Shown: in pieces, positions 8,493 through 16,299 of the stretch
Layout: every line of letters begins with the position of its first letter
How positions within the stretch are numbered: the stretch's first letter is position 1
The notes under the pieces: generated by a model
The model's input: the letters and a program-made list of their open reading frames with translations, nothing else
What the model was told of the DNA's origin: nothing
Database searches by the model: none
Origin: a virus
Virus record (IMG/VR): IMGVR_UViG_3300031539_000220
Coordinates: 1 to 29,339 of that record
Length of the DNA stretch: 29,339 nt
Strand: one strand, 5' to 3'
Program-made: the position numbers and the translations under genes

Positions 8493-9071
8493 TTAAACTT
8501 TCAACCAGCAATTTGCTGGAACACTATCTGTTACCTCAAAATGTTCTTTGTCAAAGAAAACTGCTGCGCGATTGTCGTGTCTCAACACAGAACAACCTTT
8601 GACTTTTTTTGTTGAGCGAGTATCTCTGCCTTGCCTAATGCTTGCTGTTAAGCGTTCTGTTGCAGTTATACAACTGCCGCAACCTTGTTTCCAAACAGCA
8701 TTTTTTGGACACTTTAAACACGTCAATGCCCGTGCTTCAGCCAGTTCGTCAGAAACCATTTTAATCTGTTTCTGGCTCAATAAAATATTTTTAGCCCAGA
8801 CTGTAATATCGTTGAGCAATTCGTTTTGACGGGTAGGTTGATCGACGCTAACAACTACAACAGAATCGACCCCGTGACAATTGCGAGGATAATTGCCACA
8901 AATGTAACTATCCACATCTCCATGCACATCCTCAATTGGCAGATGATTTTCTGTGCGATAGTCCTGCACTACTTGGTATAAAGTTTCCAAGCTATATCCT
9001 TCCAACTTAACATCTCCCTGCCAGTAGTGCCAACCACCGGGTGGTATTAATCCATCTATCGGTTTTGCCAT
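8493..9071 (-). CDS. Cys-rich hypothetical protein between terminase and portal
   Basis: This 192-residue protein has several Cys pairs: CGNYPRNC early on, then CLKCPKN...CGSC in the second half, which look like a zinc-binding knuckle. A basic segment (RQGRDTRSTKKVKGC) follows. The start is at 9071 after a TTTTATATAA leader, and the stop sits two bases before the portal ATG. Genes in this slot often encode adaptor or accessory packaging proteins, but no family could be named. The zinc-binding idea rests only on Cys spacing. Confidence 0.7.
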   Translation of the reverse strand: MAKPIDGLIPPGGWHYWQGDVKLEGYSLETLYQVVQDYRTENHLPIEDVHGDVDSYICGNYPRNCHGVDSVVVVSVDQPTRQNELLNDITVWAKNILLSQKQIKMVSDELAEARALTCLKCPKNAVWKQGCGSCITATERLTASIRQGRDTRSTKKVKGCSVLRHDNRAAVFFDKEHFEVTDSVPANCWLKV

Positions 9072-9089
9072 TTATATAAAAGTTATCAG

Positions 9090-10943
9090 TTATTCTGAAA
9101 AGTCAACATATTCCATCGTTTCAATCGATGGAAGTTTTTTTTCCACAAATCTCTCTGTTTTTTGCTCTGTCATAGTAGCAATCGCCCCACCTCGTTGCCG
9201 CATCAGGTATACCAACAAGCTCAATGAGTCAAGTTGATCGGGACTATTTTGTCTTGTGCGCTTTGTGTAGTCTCCCTTGCTCTCAACTCGCACAAGACCC
9301 TGCCCAACTTGTTTGTACCTTCGCGAGGTAGCCTGTCGCACTAACTCTTCAGTTCTGAATGATGGAGATATTTTAAGAAATTCAAATTCAAGATATTTAG
9401 AAAGACCAAAGATTAATTCAGTAACCACACCTGAATAAAGTTCGTTTGCTCGTTGAGAATCGTCACCTAATACATGAGTTTCGGATGCCGCCCATGAATA
9501 GTTGACTCCCATTACCTCGGTCCCAAAAAGACTGCATAACGCATCGTGGATACCTGATCCGTTGCCTGTGCGATCAACGCACAACCACCCCGGCCCGATA
9601 CGCATCTGCTTGCAAAAATTAATAATTGCCCCCGCCTGCTCCAAAGTTGCTTTTTTGGGAAAGTTAATTTGCGAATCCAACTGCAAAACAGTTTTTGGAG
9701 ATTTAAAATCTCGAAACTTTCCATCCATCGGAGTCCACCCGTCCGAAAGTCCAAATCGTCCGTAAGAACACACAACCTGATCCTTGCCCTCCAATGCCAA
9801 GTCAAATGCAGCAAGGCCCACTACCGGGCCAATAAAGCGTACCTGACCCATTGCATTGTCCATCATGGCAGGCGTGATGATCGCCATCGCAACGCCTTCC
9901 TGCGGGAAGAACCCTCTCGCCATGGTGTAGTATTCCGCCGTCCGCCCTCGCGCCTCGTATGCCATGTATCCCTCGTAGGTCTGGAAGCCGGGGAAGATTA
10001 TCTTCCGTTCAATGACGTTTTCGCACCTCGCCGCATCGAGTCGCAACACATGCCACCCGTCTCTGCTCTCCCATTCAAAATCTTCTTCGCAGTCAACTCG
10101 CAACCACCCGCCGAAAGGCTCGCATCGCTTGCCGAATTCGCTATTACGATCTTTCGGGTTCGATGCGCCGAAAATTTTAATTCTTCCCTTGCTACTCTTT
10201 GTATCTGCGGCGGACAGGATGTTCTGCAAGCCTTCCCAGACCCCCGGCGGGATTTCTTCGGCCTCGTCCAACACTACATGCGTTCTGCTCATTGTTCCCC
10301 ATTTCGGATGCGGCTTTTGACGAGGAGAAGGGTGGAATCCGCGAAGCGTTCCTGTTCCTGCGTCTCCCTTGGGAATCGCAACCAGATGGATTCCGTTCTT
10401 GTCATCGTCGTTGACCTGTATGCTCTTGACCAAATCGCTTTCGCCTTTGTACTCTGGCTTGACCAGAGCAGTCCGATAAAAGGTCTTAATCGCCGCAAAT
10501 ACGTTTCGTTGCGCGTGTTGTTCAGTCAACGAAACAACTTTGATACAGGTGTACTCTGGGTCGCGCATCCAATCCAAAAGAAACCATGCTGCGGCGTTAA
10601 AAGTTTTCCCCATCGCGCCAGCACCCTGAACCAGCAACTTGTCCTGCTCAAACAAACATCTCCATGTGTCTTGCGCGGATCGGGGTCGCCAGTCGTAGAC
10701 CCCCGGACCCCAAAGAATCGTTGCTGCCGCCTCAAAGTGGTCTTCTTCCAGCAAACTCTGGACAAACTGAAAGATTACACTTTTTGCAATCTTTTCGTCC
10801 AATACCACATTTGATGGACTGCCCTTGGCTACATTGGCAAGGATATATTTTGCCGCATAAAGTAACCCCATGCGGTCATCGCGATCCGCTTCGGCCCTGA
10901 CTGCCTCCGCAATCTCCAGTACTTTTCTTACAGCATCTACCAT
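9090..10943 (-). CDS. terL: Terminase large subunit
   Basis: This is the packaging motor ATPase and nuclease, 617 residues from ATG 10941-10943. That start was chosen because AGAAGG lies just upstream and the upstream stop then overlaps by only a few bases. Walker A is GAGAMGKT at about 107-114 and Walker B is THVVLDEAEEIP with D225/E226. The RNase H-like nuclease domain shows AAFDLA (D380), CVDRTGNGSG (D456) and SPDQLDSLS (D568/D571) as the three acidic positions. The length is normal for a phage large terminase. It pumps DNA through the portal and cuts it at headful or specific sites. The small-subunit homologue is encoded about 4 kb upstream. Confidence 0.93.
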   Translation of the reverse strand: MVDAVRKVLEIAEAVRAEADRDDRMGLLYAAKYILANVAKGSPSNVVLDEKIAKSVIFQFVQSLLEEDHFEAAATILWGPGVYDWRPRSAQDTWRCLFEQDKLLVQGAGAMGKTFNAAAWFLLDWMRDPEYTCIKVVSLTEQHAQRNVFAAIKTFYRTALVKPEYKGESDLVKSIQVNDDDKNGIHLVAIPKGDAGTGTLRGFHPSPRQKPHPKWGTMSRTHVVLDEAEEIPPGVWEGLQNILSAADTKSSKGRIKIFGASNPKDRNSEFGKRCEPFGGWLRVDCEEDFEWESRDGWHVLRLDAARCENVIERKIIFPGFQTYEGYMAYEARGRTAEYYTMARGFFPQEGVAMAIITPAMMDNAMGQVRFIGPVVGLAAFDLALEGKDQVVCSYGRFGLSDGWTPMDGKFRDFKSPKTVLQLDSQINFPKKATLEQAGAIINFCKQMRIGPGWLCVDRTGNGSGIHDALCSLFGTEVMGVNYSWAASETHVLGDDSQRANELYSGVVTELIFGLSKYLEFEFLKISPSFRTEELVRQATSRRYKQVGQGLVRVESKGDYTKRTRQNSPDQLDSLSLLVYLMRQRGGAIATMTEQKTERFVEKKLPSIETMEYVDFSE

Positions 10944-11170
10944 TTGCCTTCTGGACAACTCTCCGTTGCCATAATCGTTTTTATTTCCATGTTGCACCCG
11001 CAAACCTTGCATTCCCCTGCTCCATTGTATGCCGCAATATCAAATTGCGGACACTCCGCGCAGATGCGTAGCCTTCGCGCAATCTCGCCTTCCTCAACGC
11101 ACGGCAGACCAGCAACCACAAAAGCGTATGCGCTTTTGGTAAAATTTTTTGCTTTTTGCAATATGTTCAT
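10937..11170 (-). CDS. Small zinc-ribbon-like Cys-rich protein
   Basis: This 77-residue protein has CAECPQF and CKVCGCNMEIKT followed by MATESCPEGKW at the very end. The spacing CX2C...CX2CXC...C suggests a zinc ribbon. This type of short protein is frequent near phage terminase genes. It overlaps the upstream 56-residue gene by ATGA and the terminase start by seven bases, so it is probably co-translated with the terminase. The function is unknown; nucleic-acid binding is plausible. Confidence 0.75.
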   Translation of the reverse strand: MNILQKAKNFTKSAYAFVVAGLPCVEEGEIARRLRICAECPQFDIAAYNGAGECKVCGCNMEIKTIMATESCPEGKW

Positions 11171-11337
11171 TTTTCAGATTTTATAAGCCATTCTACTGCT
11201 TTTTTTGCGTCTTCTTCGCAAACATCTTTTGCCATTACGGCATTGTCAGAAACAACCCCATGATCATGCAGGTCGTTCATGGTTTTAACTTCATCGCTCC
11301 AACTTTCCTCTATATGTTTTACTAATTTGTTAATCAT
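11167..11337 (-). CDS. Small hypothetical protein (56 aa)
   Basis: This 56-residue protein starts MINKLVKHIEESWSDEV and ends EWLIKSEK. Both ends form ATGA overlaps: its stop with the Cys-rich gene start at 11170, and its start with the stop of the DUF5872-like gene at 11334. This double coupling supports a real gene. The protein is acidic and predicted to be helical, with one Cys and no recognisable motif. Confidence 0.7.
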   Translation of the reverse strand: MINKLVKHIEESWSDEVKTMNDLHDHGVVSDNAVMAKDVCEEDAKKAVEWLIKSEK

Positions 11338-11729
11338 CTGTATTTTGTTGTCTTCGCTGCAATTTTCTTTGGTTGCTTAACAAATTGCTCGCCTTTCTTT
11401 TCTCCCTCTCGCTTTGCTTTGCTTGTTGCCGCATACTCTTTTGGAGACAAAGCCTCCCGCGCCTTCTTCGGCAAATAACGCTCACCTGTTGCATTCGGAC
11501 CTTGCGTAGAAGGCTTGCCAGACTTCGTTCCCCATTCCTCCTTCGTCCATTTTGACAATGACTTCTGCCCTTCTTTTTTCGGGCCTTTGTACCCTCCCCC
11601 GGCATCCTTATACTCTTTCGCCAGCATCTGTGCTTTTCTCGCACTCCACTCGCCAGCATCTCCCCCTTTTGACCCTGCCATCAGTCGATTTTTAATTCGT
11701 TCTCTCAATGCGATTTTTGTATATGCCAT
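11334..11729 (-). CDS. DUF5872-like small basic protein
   Basis: This 131-residue, Lys-rich protein contains MAGSKGGDAGEWSARKAQML near the N-terminus, KSLSKWTKEEWGTKSGKPST in the middle and GERYLPKKAREALSPKEYAA plus a basic end with KQPKKIAAKTTKYR. This combination matches the DUF5872 family as I remember it, found in phages and large DNA viruses. The role is unknown; the charge suggests nucleic-acid or virion association. The start at 11729 follows AAATAAAAACTAAAATT with no Shine-Dalgarno. Confidence 0.8.
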   Translation of the reverse strand: MAYTKIALRERIKNRLMAGSKGGDAGEWSARKAQMLAKEYKDAGGGYKGPKKEGQKSLSKWTKEEWGTKSGKPSTQGPNATGERYLPKKAREALSPKEYAATSKAKREGEKKGEQFVKQPKKIAAKTTKYR

Positions 11730-11744
11730 AATTTTAGTTTTTAT

Positions 11745-11957
11745 TTAAAGCCTCATTCGCAATTTTTCGCACAGCATCCATTCCTTAAAAACCCCAAAAT
11801 CTTTTGATTGTGTCACGAAGCCATTCTTCTCGCAGATGTCGCATATTCCGTAGTGCCATGTTGACATGTCTTTTTGCGGGTTTTTCTGCTTTCGGCTTCC
11901 GTGCAGGTTTCCGCAGGGAGCGCAGGTCCACTCTGGGTACTGCTCTGTATTTTTCAT
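11745..11957 (-). CDS. Small zinc-finger-like protein, overlapping the upstream gene in another frame
   Basis: This 70-residue protein starts MKNTEQYPEWTCAPCGNLHG. It shows CAPC, then STWHYGICDICEKNG, VTQSKDFGVFKEW, with two CX2C knuckles typical of a single zinc-binding unit. This pattern recurs in small phage proteins. Its first 173 bases lie within the 3' part of the 140-residue gene in a different frame. Both frames look coding, so this is either a true overlapping pair or the upstream gene has an extended tail. A farther upstream start (at 11996) is possible but adds a poor N-terminus. Confidence 0.75.
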   Translation of the reverse strand: MKNTEQYPEWTCAPCGNLHGSRKQKNPQKDMSTWHYGICDICEKNGFVTQSKDFGVFKEWMLCEKLRMRL

Positions 11958-12207
11958 AGTGCTTTTTATATAAAGATAATATTGGTTCTGGTTCAATGCC
12001 TAATGCGTTGCAGATATCCTCAAATCGCAACCCGTAATCGTGCTTGTCAAAAACCCAGCAATATGCGCTTTCTTTCCCAAATTCTGCCTCTGCTTGCTTG
12101 TACATGTCTTCATAGTTCTTACTTGACTTAATGTCCAAATCAGCTTGCTCGACAATCGCGCAAAGCAGTTTTCTATAACACAAAATTTCATCGACATCTA
12201 CACGCAT
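11785..12207 (-). CDS. Hypothetical phage protein with basic overlapping C-terminal tail
   Basis: This 140-residue protein has an N-terminal half (DEILCYRKLLCAIVEQADLD; later SAYCWVFDKHDYGLRFEDIC and NALGIEPEPIL) that resembles a small conserved phage/bacterial family built on an F-x-x-x-C-x-x-L-G-hydrophobic-x-P helix-turn pattern. The last ~55 residues are basic (RKPARKPKAEKPAKRH) and coincide with the reading frame of the zinc-finger-like gene. Its start overlaps the dCMP deaminase stop by 10 bases. The N-terminal part looks real; the tail may be a by-product of overlap or a DNA-binding extension. Confidence 0.65.
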   Translation of the reverse strand: MRVDVDEILCYRKLLCAIVEQADLDIKSSKNYEDMYKQAEAEFGKESAYCWVFDKHDYGLRFEDICNALGIEPEPILSLYKKHYEKYRAVPRVDLRSLRKPARKPKAEKPAKRHVNMALRNMRHLREEWLRDTIKRFWGF

Positions 12208-12587
12208 ACTAAGTCAATCCCAAATCCATCGGCCAAATCAATCGTGCTGCTGTCAATTTCGTAATGCTCACTATAAACAATACGCTTGATGCCGTAGCTT
12301 GCCGCATTACGCAAGCATTCGTTGCAAGGAAGGGTGGTACAGCAAAGCAACTCAACTTCTCCGGGCTTGCAATACCTCAACGCATTCGCTTCGGCATGGA
12401 TCACAAGCTTCCTCCTTCCTTCCCGATCATCCCAGTCCTCAAACATTCCAGTCGGATACCCGTTGTACCCAACTCCAGCAACAGAGTTGTCTTTGCGGAA
12501 AACCACCGCACCAACCTTCCTCCAAGGGTCTTTCGACTTTGTCGCAGCGGCAAATGCCAACTGCATTCCGTAATCATCCCATGTCAT
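12198..12587 (-). CDS. Deoxycytidylate (dCMP) deaminase
   Basis: This 129-residue zinc enzyme converts dCMP to dUMP, feeding dTTP synthesis. The catalytic signature is visible: HAEANAL (H64, E66 as proton shuttle) and PCNEC (C88, C91) bind the zinc. The N-terminal DPWRKVGAVVFRKD and GYNGYPTG are typical of ComEB/dCMP deaminase-type proteins. The length is close to the compact phage forms. It overlaps the methyltransferase stop by 14 bases and the next gene by 10. Together with the MazG-like protein it suggests control of nucleotide pools during infection. Confidence 0.92.
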   Translation of the reverse strand: MTWDDYGMQLAFAAATKSKDPWRKVGAVVFRKDNSVAGVGYNGYPTGMFEDWDDREGRRKLVIHAEANALRYCKPGEVELLCCTTLPCNECLRNAASYGIKRIVYSEHYEIDSSTIDLADGFGIDLVCV

Positions 12588-13095
12588 ATATTTTTGTGAT
12601 CCATTCAGCTACTCGTTTCGCTTGCGGAGTCTCCTCCCGAATAATTTGGTCATAGCACACATCTCCATAAGACTTGAATATCTGGACATTGTTTATCAAC
12701 CATCCCATGTGGTATCCCGACTTCATAAAGTTGATGAAGTTATTGGTAGCTTCTCGATCTACTACGAAGTTTAGTTTCCCAAATTTGTGTTCCCAGTACT
12801 CTTTTGGTTGGCAGTTGATGTGACCATGCCCACCTTGCCCCAGCAACGCAGCAGAAAAGACAATCACAGGCGCAATCTCCGTTAGCTTCTTCACCACATC
12901 GTCAGCAAGACTCTCATCGATGTGCTCGGCAACCTCTAGACACAATGCCAAGTCGTACTTCCCTGTCTCATCAAACATTGACTTGACGATCTCTGGGCAA
13001 CGCTTGTCTGGATCGATCCCAACAACATCATGCCCCAATTCGCGCAACGCCTGAACATATATGCCCGGCCCACATCCAACATCGATAATCTTCAC
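12574..13095 (-). CDS. Class I SAM-dependent methyltransferase
   Basis: The core motif I is IIDVGCGPGIYV at the very start. GHDVVGIDPD (motif II, acidic ribose-binding end) and YDLALCLEVAEHIDE (motif post-I/IV) follow, typical of methyltransferase 11/12-type small-molecule enzymes. I chose the GTG at 13093-13095 (173 residues), because it forms a GTGA overlap with the glycosyltransferase stop and motif I then starts at residue 3. An ATG at 13143 preceded by GGAGTAGG is the alternative and would add 16 residues while overlapping the glycosyltransferase by about 50 bases. The tight coupling suggests the pair act on the same glycan. The acceptor is unknown. Confidence 0.82.
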   Translation of the reverse strand: MKIIDVGCGPGIYVQALRELGHDVVGIDPDKRCPEIVKSMFDETGKYDLALCLEVAEHIDESLADDVVKKLTEIAPVIVFSAALLGQGGHGHINCQPKEYWEHKFGKLNFVVDREATNNFINFMKSGYHMGWLINNVQIFKSYGDVCYDQIIREETPQAKRVAEWITKIYDMG

Positions 13096-14210
13096 GGCAG
13101 CATCCTTGTCATTGCTTCCAACCCGTTTCCGTCTCCGTACCATCCTACTCCCGTGTACACATCCAGCACATCGCTGAAATACTTCTCGTACATTGGCGCA
13201 ACTTTCTCCAAAGAGAAGTTCTCTGCCCAGAGCCTGCATGACTCGCTACTGATCGCCCCCTGCTTGATCGCGTTGATCGCATCGACGAAGTCTCCCATCG
13301 TCCTGCACCGATAGCCCGTAACCCCATGCAAGTTGTTCTCCGCGAACGAACCCCAGTCTGTCGTTATCGTTGGTGTGCCAGAGAAAAGGTTCTCAATCTG
13401 GACTCCTCCAAACGGCTCGACATACTGCGATGGGATCAATGATCCTTTGGCCTTGCTCATTAGTTCTCGACGCTCCTCTGTGTCAGCATAGCCAATGTAC
13501 TCGACATGGTCAGGGATGCGATACCCGTGTTCTATCTGCCCTGCTACCTTCAGATGCACCCCGGTCCTCTCTGCCGCCTGAAACGCCACATCGCATCCCT
13601 TGCCTCCATAGACTCGCCCAATGTACAGGAAGTAGTCTTCCTTCTCGTCGTTGCCGCGATAGGTGAAGTCTTCACGATCAAAGTAGTTTGGGATCACCAC
13701 ATCGTACCAGTCCTGCCTGCATGATCCAACTGCCTGCAAGCCGCAATAGGCATGATAGATCGCATAGCTTTCCCAGACCTTCCATCGCGCCCAATGGCCT
13801 CCAGCATAGCCAATGCCGGGTTCAACGCAGATCAGGTCAGGGTGGGCATCGCAGACAGGACGAACTCCCGATCCCCAGAACGGCAGGATGAAGTCATGCT
13901 TCTGCTTGCGAAGCCCAACCTCCCTGATGGCATTAGCGTAAAAGGTGCGATAGGCGTGATCGTTCACGTCGAATTTGAAGAACGTCTTGCGCCAATCGTG
14001 ATCTCCGTAAGCTACCTGCCAGTCCTCGTTCTCCAGAACGGGAACATGTTCAGTACAATCCAGCACCGAATCCCTGTGCCCGTAGTGCAAGACCTCATGC
14101 CCTCTGGCAGTCATCATCTTGCCGAATTTGACCACCTTCTGCGTATAAGCACAGGCGTTAAACTCTTTGCTGGTTACTGTGTGTGGTAGACCAAGAATGT
14201 GAAATCTCAT
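13092..14210 (-). CDS. GT4-type glycosyltransferase
   Basis: This 372-residue GT-B fold enzyme has a second Rossmann domain that begins at FLYIGRVYGGKGCDVAFQAA. It contains HVEYIGYADTEERRELMSKA and the EX7E signature EPFGGVQIENLFSGTP, which binds the nucleotide-sugar donor in GT4 retaining transferases. The N-terminus (MRFHILGLPHTVTSKEF) is a typical acceptor-domain strand. It is coupled to the preceding small gene (ATGA) and to the methyltransferase (GTGA). It probably transfers a sugar in a glycan that the methyltransferase then caps. Whether the target is host surface, virion or DNA is not visible. Confidence 0.87.
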   Translation of the reverse strand: MRFHILGLPHTVTSKEFNACAYTQKVVKFGKMMTARGHEVLHYGHRDSVLDCTEHVPVLENEDWQVAYGDHDWRKTFFKFDVNDHAYRTFYANAIREVGLRKQKHDFILPFWGSGVRPVCDAHPDLICVEPGIGYAGGHWARWKVWESYAIYHAYCGLQAVGSCRQDWYDVVIPNYFDREDFTYRGNDEKEDYFLYIGRVYGGKGCDVAFQAAERTGVHLKVAGQIEHGYRIPDHVEYIGYADTEERRELMSKAKGSLIPSQYVEPFGGVQIENLFSGTPTITTDWGSFAENNLHGVTGYRCRTMGDFVDAINAIKQGAISSESCRLWAENFSLEKVAPMYEKYFSDVLDVYTGVGWYGDGNGLEAMTRMLP

Positions 14211-14425
14211 ATATTTACGAATTGAACAGGGTTGACTGAACAGACTGCTGCTTTTTCACAACGGAAAATTCCAAAGAACGAATTCGGATGCTTGTTGGCA
14301 AGTCTATTTGCCTCTTGTTCCGCTTCTTCCATCGATTTGTGAATTCTCGATGGGTCGTTAAGATGATCGATTCGATACCTGTCTTCTGTGATGTTTGATT
14401 TGGTTAACTTGATGATTGCGTACAT
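14207..14425 (-). CDS. Small hypothetical protein (72 aa)
   Basis: The start is placed at ATG 14423-14425 (MYAIIKLTKSNITEDRYRID), one base after the MazG-like stop. The protein has a beta-strand-like start, a helical EEAEQEANRLANKHP segment and an FFGIFRCEKAAV strand, a compact alpha/beta pattern without known motif. It ends in an ATGA overlap with the glycosyltransferase. A longer in-frame start at 14512 would overlap MazG and is unlikely. Confidence 0.65.
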   Translation of the reverse strand: MYAIIKLTKSNITEDRYRIDHLNDPSRIHKSMEEAEQEANRLANKHPNSFFGIFRCEKAAVCSVNPVQFVNI

Positions 14426-14426
14426 A

Positions 14427-14819
14427 TTATTGCTTGTCTGCTCGTTGTTGTGCTTGTTGGTTGCTGTAGGTTCCTGCATGATATCGTTTCGAGAGCTTAT
14501 CCCGGTTGGCATGGATGATGTCCTGTAGAGTCACAGGATAGCCCTCATTTGCGTTAAAATGGTTCAGGATGCCTTGCAGGAAGAAAAGGATGTCACCACA
14601 CTCCTCCAGCACATTCTCGCGATCCAGAGGCTTCCTGTACATGACAGACTTCTTGACGGCATCCAGTAGCTCTCCCGCCTCCCCGGCAACTCCCATTGCC
14701 ATATGTGTCAGGTGAGCGTCCTCAGAGGTCATCTGGACGAGGATATCGATGCCCGGCTTGCAGAGGTTCTCCACAAACTGGGAATATGGTATTTGTTGTT
14801 GGTTTTCTGTTGTTTGCAT
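14427..14819 (-). CDS. MazG-like nucleoside triphosphate pyrophosphohydrolase
   Basis: This 130-residue, all-helical enzyme hydrolyses NTPs or dNTPs to NMP and pyrophosphate. The metal-binding signature is present: GEAGELLDAVK (E47, E50, D53) and LEECGDILFFLQG (E72/E73, D76). These acidic pairs coordinate magnesium in MazG and dUTPase-like folds. The length is that of single-domain phage MazG. It lies in the same operon as dCMP deaminase, so a role in pool cleansing or alarmone control is likely. The start follows ACCATTTTT with no Shine-Dalgarno. Confidence 0.88.
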   Translation of the reverse strand: MQTTENQQQIPYSQFVENLCKPGIDILVQMTSEDAHLTHMAMGVAGEAGELLDAVKKSVMYRKPLDRENVLEECGDILFFLQGILNHFNANEGYPVTLQDIIHANRDKLSKRYHAGTYSNQQAQQRADKQ

Positions 14820-14867
14820 AAAAATGGTACTCGACTATCTACAATCTATATTATTGGAAGTTATAGA

Positions 14868-15068
14868 TCATTTCCTTGTTTTAACTGCATTGTTTCTAAT
14901 GATATAACTGCGAATCTGCTCCATGTCGTATTCTGCCTGTTTCTTCCCATCAGGCGTATTAGAATAGGTATGTTGAAAGGATGGCATGGGTTCCTTGCGC
15001 TCAATGCGGGGTCCAACAGGGTTTTCGTTGAGACAGATGGTCAGGCGGATTTCGAGGTTTGGACTCAT
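14868..15068 (-). CDS. Small hypothetical protein (66 aa)
   Basis: This 66-residue protein starts MSPNLEIRLTICLNENPVGP and continues PSFQHTYSNTPDGKKQAEYD with a C-terminal helix. A purine-rich GGGGGTGAGATGAT precedes the ATG. The protein stands alone between the small terminase and MazG, with about 50 bases to the latter. No motif is recognised; coding is supported by its natural composition and good initiation region. Confidence 0.55.
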   Translation of the reverse strand: MSPNLEIRLTICLNENPVGPRIERKEPMPSFQHTYSNTPDGKKQAEYDMEQIRSYIIRNNAVKTRK

Positions 15069-15112
15069 ATCATCTCACCCCCATCTCATTCCCTCTGGAT
15101 ATGTGTGAGGAA

Positions 15113-15155
15113 AATTGGTTTTTAGAGGGCATCTCCCTACGCAGCCTTACCAATT
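15113..15155 (-). other. Nested inverted repeat between small terminase and 66-aa gene
   Basis: AATTGGT (15113-15119) pairs with ACCAATT (15149-15155), enclosing AGGG (15126-15129) and CCCT (15135-15138). On the minus strand the structure is followed by TTTTCC, so it might be a weak terminator or leader structure. The surrounding 110 bases hold no convincing gene; a 20-codon frame starting near 15132 is too short to call. Confidence 0.3.
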
Positions 15156-15178
15156 CCCCTATAATGTGTGCGGAACTT

Positions 15179-15652
15179 TTAGCCTTCAAGGGTCTTGTTG
15201 TCTTCAAGGGTTACCTGCTCTGCCTGTCTGCTTGGCAGTTGGAACGAGAGCGTGAGAGGTTGCGCAGTCTCTATCTCGATTTTCTCTCCGTATTTCTTGG
15301 GAGCCATTTTAGATGCTGCCCACTTAAGAGCATCGACCCGGAGTCTGCCTATTTGAGCGTCATGGCTTGAGAAGGATTCGTCAACGATAAGCTCGGCGTA
15401 ATAGTCTGCCTGCTCTGCGCGAGCGCGTGAGTATTGGTTCCGAAACGCTTCATTTGATTCAATCCAGCTATAGATTGTAGTTCTGCCGGGGAGGTGATCT
15501 GAAGAAGCGATTATGGTGCGTAGCGTTTCGCCTTTAGAAATCCTGCTGCATATTTCGTCAGCAATTTCTTGCGAGAATATTGTGGGTCTTCCATTGATTT
15601 TTTTCTCTAAATTTTCTTCAGGTTGCTCTGGAATTTCTGTTGAATCACTCAT
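15179..15652 (-). CDS. terS: Terminase small subunit-like protein
   Basis: This 157-residue protein opens with an acidic linker, then GRPTIFSQEIADEICSRISK-type HTH sequence. RTTIYSWIESNEAFRNQYSRA follows, then LRVDALKWAASKMAPKKYGEK. This order (HTH, aromatic YxWIE helix, MAPKKYG end) is the pattern of the phage small-terminase-like family as I know it. It would recognise packaging sites and assemble a ring that stimulates the large terminase. Its gene lies about 4.2 kb upstream of terL rather than adjacent. It shares a TAATG junction with the 59-residue coiled-coil gene before it. Confidence 0.85.
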   Translation of the reverse strand: MSDSTEIPEQPEENLEKKINGRPTIFSQEIADEICSRISKGETLRTIIASSDHLPGRTTIYSWIESNEAFRNQYSRARAEQADYYAELIVDESFSSHDAQIGRLRVDALKWAASKMAPKKYGEKIEIETAQPLTLSFQLPSRQAEQVTLEDNKTLEG

Positions 15653-15831
15653 TAAGGTTTGAATTGTTTTGCGAGAGCAATTTTTAGTGAGGCGATTTGA
15701 GTTTGCAATCTGGATCGTTCAATTTCGTCGGAAGATTTATTTAGGGAATCTGTGAGGAAATTGATTTTGTCTTGTAGTGATTCTAGAACTAAATTTTTTT
15801 CTGAAATATTTTTGAAATTGTCTTGACTCAT
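15652..15831 (-). CDS. Small coiled-coil protein (59 aa)
   Basis: This 59-residue protein (MSQDNFKNISEKNLVLESLQ at the start) has regular leucine/isoleucine spacing and reads as a single coiled-coil helix (LQDKINFLTDSLNKSSDEIE, then RLQTQIASLKIALAKQ). Its stop overlaps the small-terminase start by one base (TAATG), implying coupled translation and perhaps a shared complex. No family was recognised. Confidence 0.7.
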   Translation of the reverse strand: MSQDNFKNISEKNLVLESLQDKINFLTDSLNKSSDEIERSRLQTQIASLKIALAKQFKP

Positions 15832-15846
15832 GTTTTGAGAATGGCT

Positions 15847-16299
15847 TTAAAATATCTGCGAAGCAGATGCAGGGGGCTGCACCTGCTCCTCCGAGGTTGT
15901 GTGGAGTGAGGGAAGTGAGTGAGGCGAGTGATTACTTTGGTGGGTGGTAGGTAATTTGGATGATGGTCTTTTGGTCTTTGTGGTGCTTACACTTTTGCTG
16001 TTGGTAGTGGGCCGAGATGCTTTCGGGGTCGTCATCAGGAATGAGTCCAGAGTAGCGAAGTTGATCGGTGAGAGGTTTGGTTCCGCCGACAAAGTTGTCA
16101 ACATCTTGGAGTTTCGTGCTAACTCGTTCAATGCGGAGAGTAATGCGATTTTTGCCTTTTCTTTGTGTCGGTGGAGGTGTGACCAATGGTTTGACAGGAT
16201 CGTGTTGAGGGATGGGGTCAGGTACTCTGGGAGATGGAGCGTGAGGGTGATACTGCCCGTCTTGGTGCAAGTGGTAACCGAGTTTGGATAGGTCTTCAT
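15847..16299 (-). CDS. RusA-like N-terminal half, in a frame overlapping the RusA-like C-terminal half
   Basis: This frame encodes 150 residues, but only the first ~58 look like protein of a known kind. SITLTLHLPEYLTPSLNTIL, then NHWSHLHRHKEKAKIALLSA, resembles the N-terminal PSLN...HW...K region of RusA-like endonucleases. Beyond about residue 60 it becomes Ser/Thr/Pro-rich, the signature of reading the other gene out of frame. The conserved C-terminal RusA signature continues in the overlapping frame (15932-16312). One extra base in the A5 run at 16149-16153 would join the halves into one protein. The separate or fused status is unresolved. Confidence 0.45.
   Translation of the reverse strand: MKTYPNSVTTCTKTGSITLTLHLPEYLTPSLNTILSNHWSHLHRHKEKAKIALLSALNELARNSKMLTTLSAEPNLSPINFATLDSFLMTTPKASRPTTNSKSVSTTKTKRPSSKLPTTHQSNHSPHSLPSLHTTSEEQVQPPASASQIF

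Noticed and set aside
9669-10814. Long plus-strand open frame (381 codons) opposite the large terminase
   Set aside because: It mirrors terL exactly, has Arg/Ser/Cys-rich composition without domains, and terL shows complete ATPase and nuclease motifs in its own frame.
15162-15167. Perfect TATAAT on the plus strand near 15165
   Set aside because: No -35 and no plus-strand gene for it to serve.
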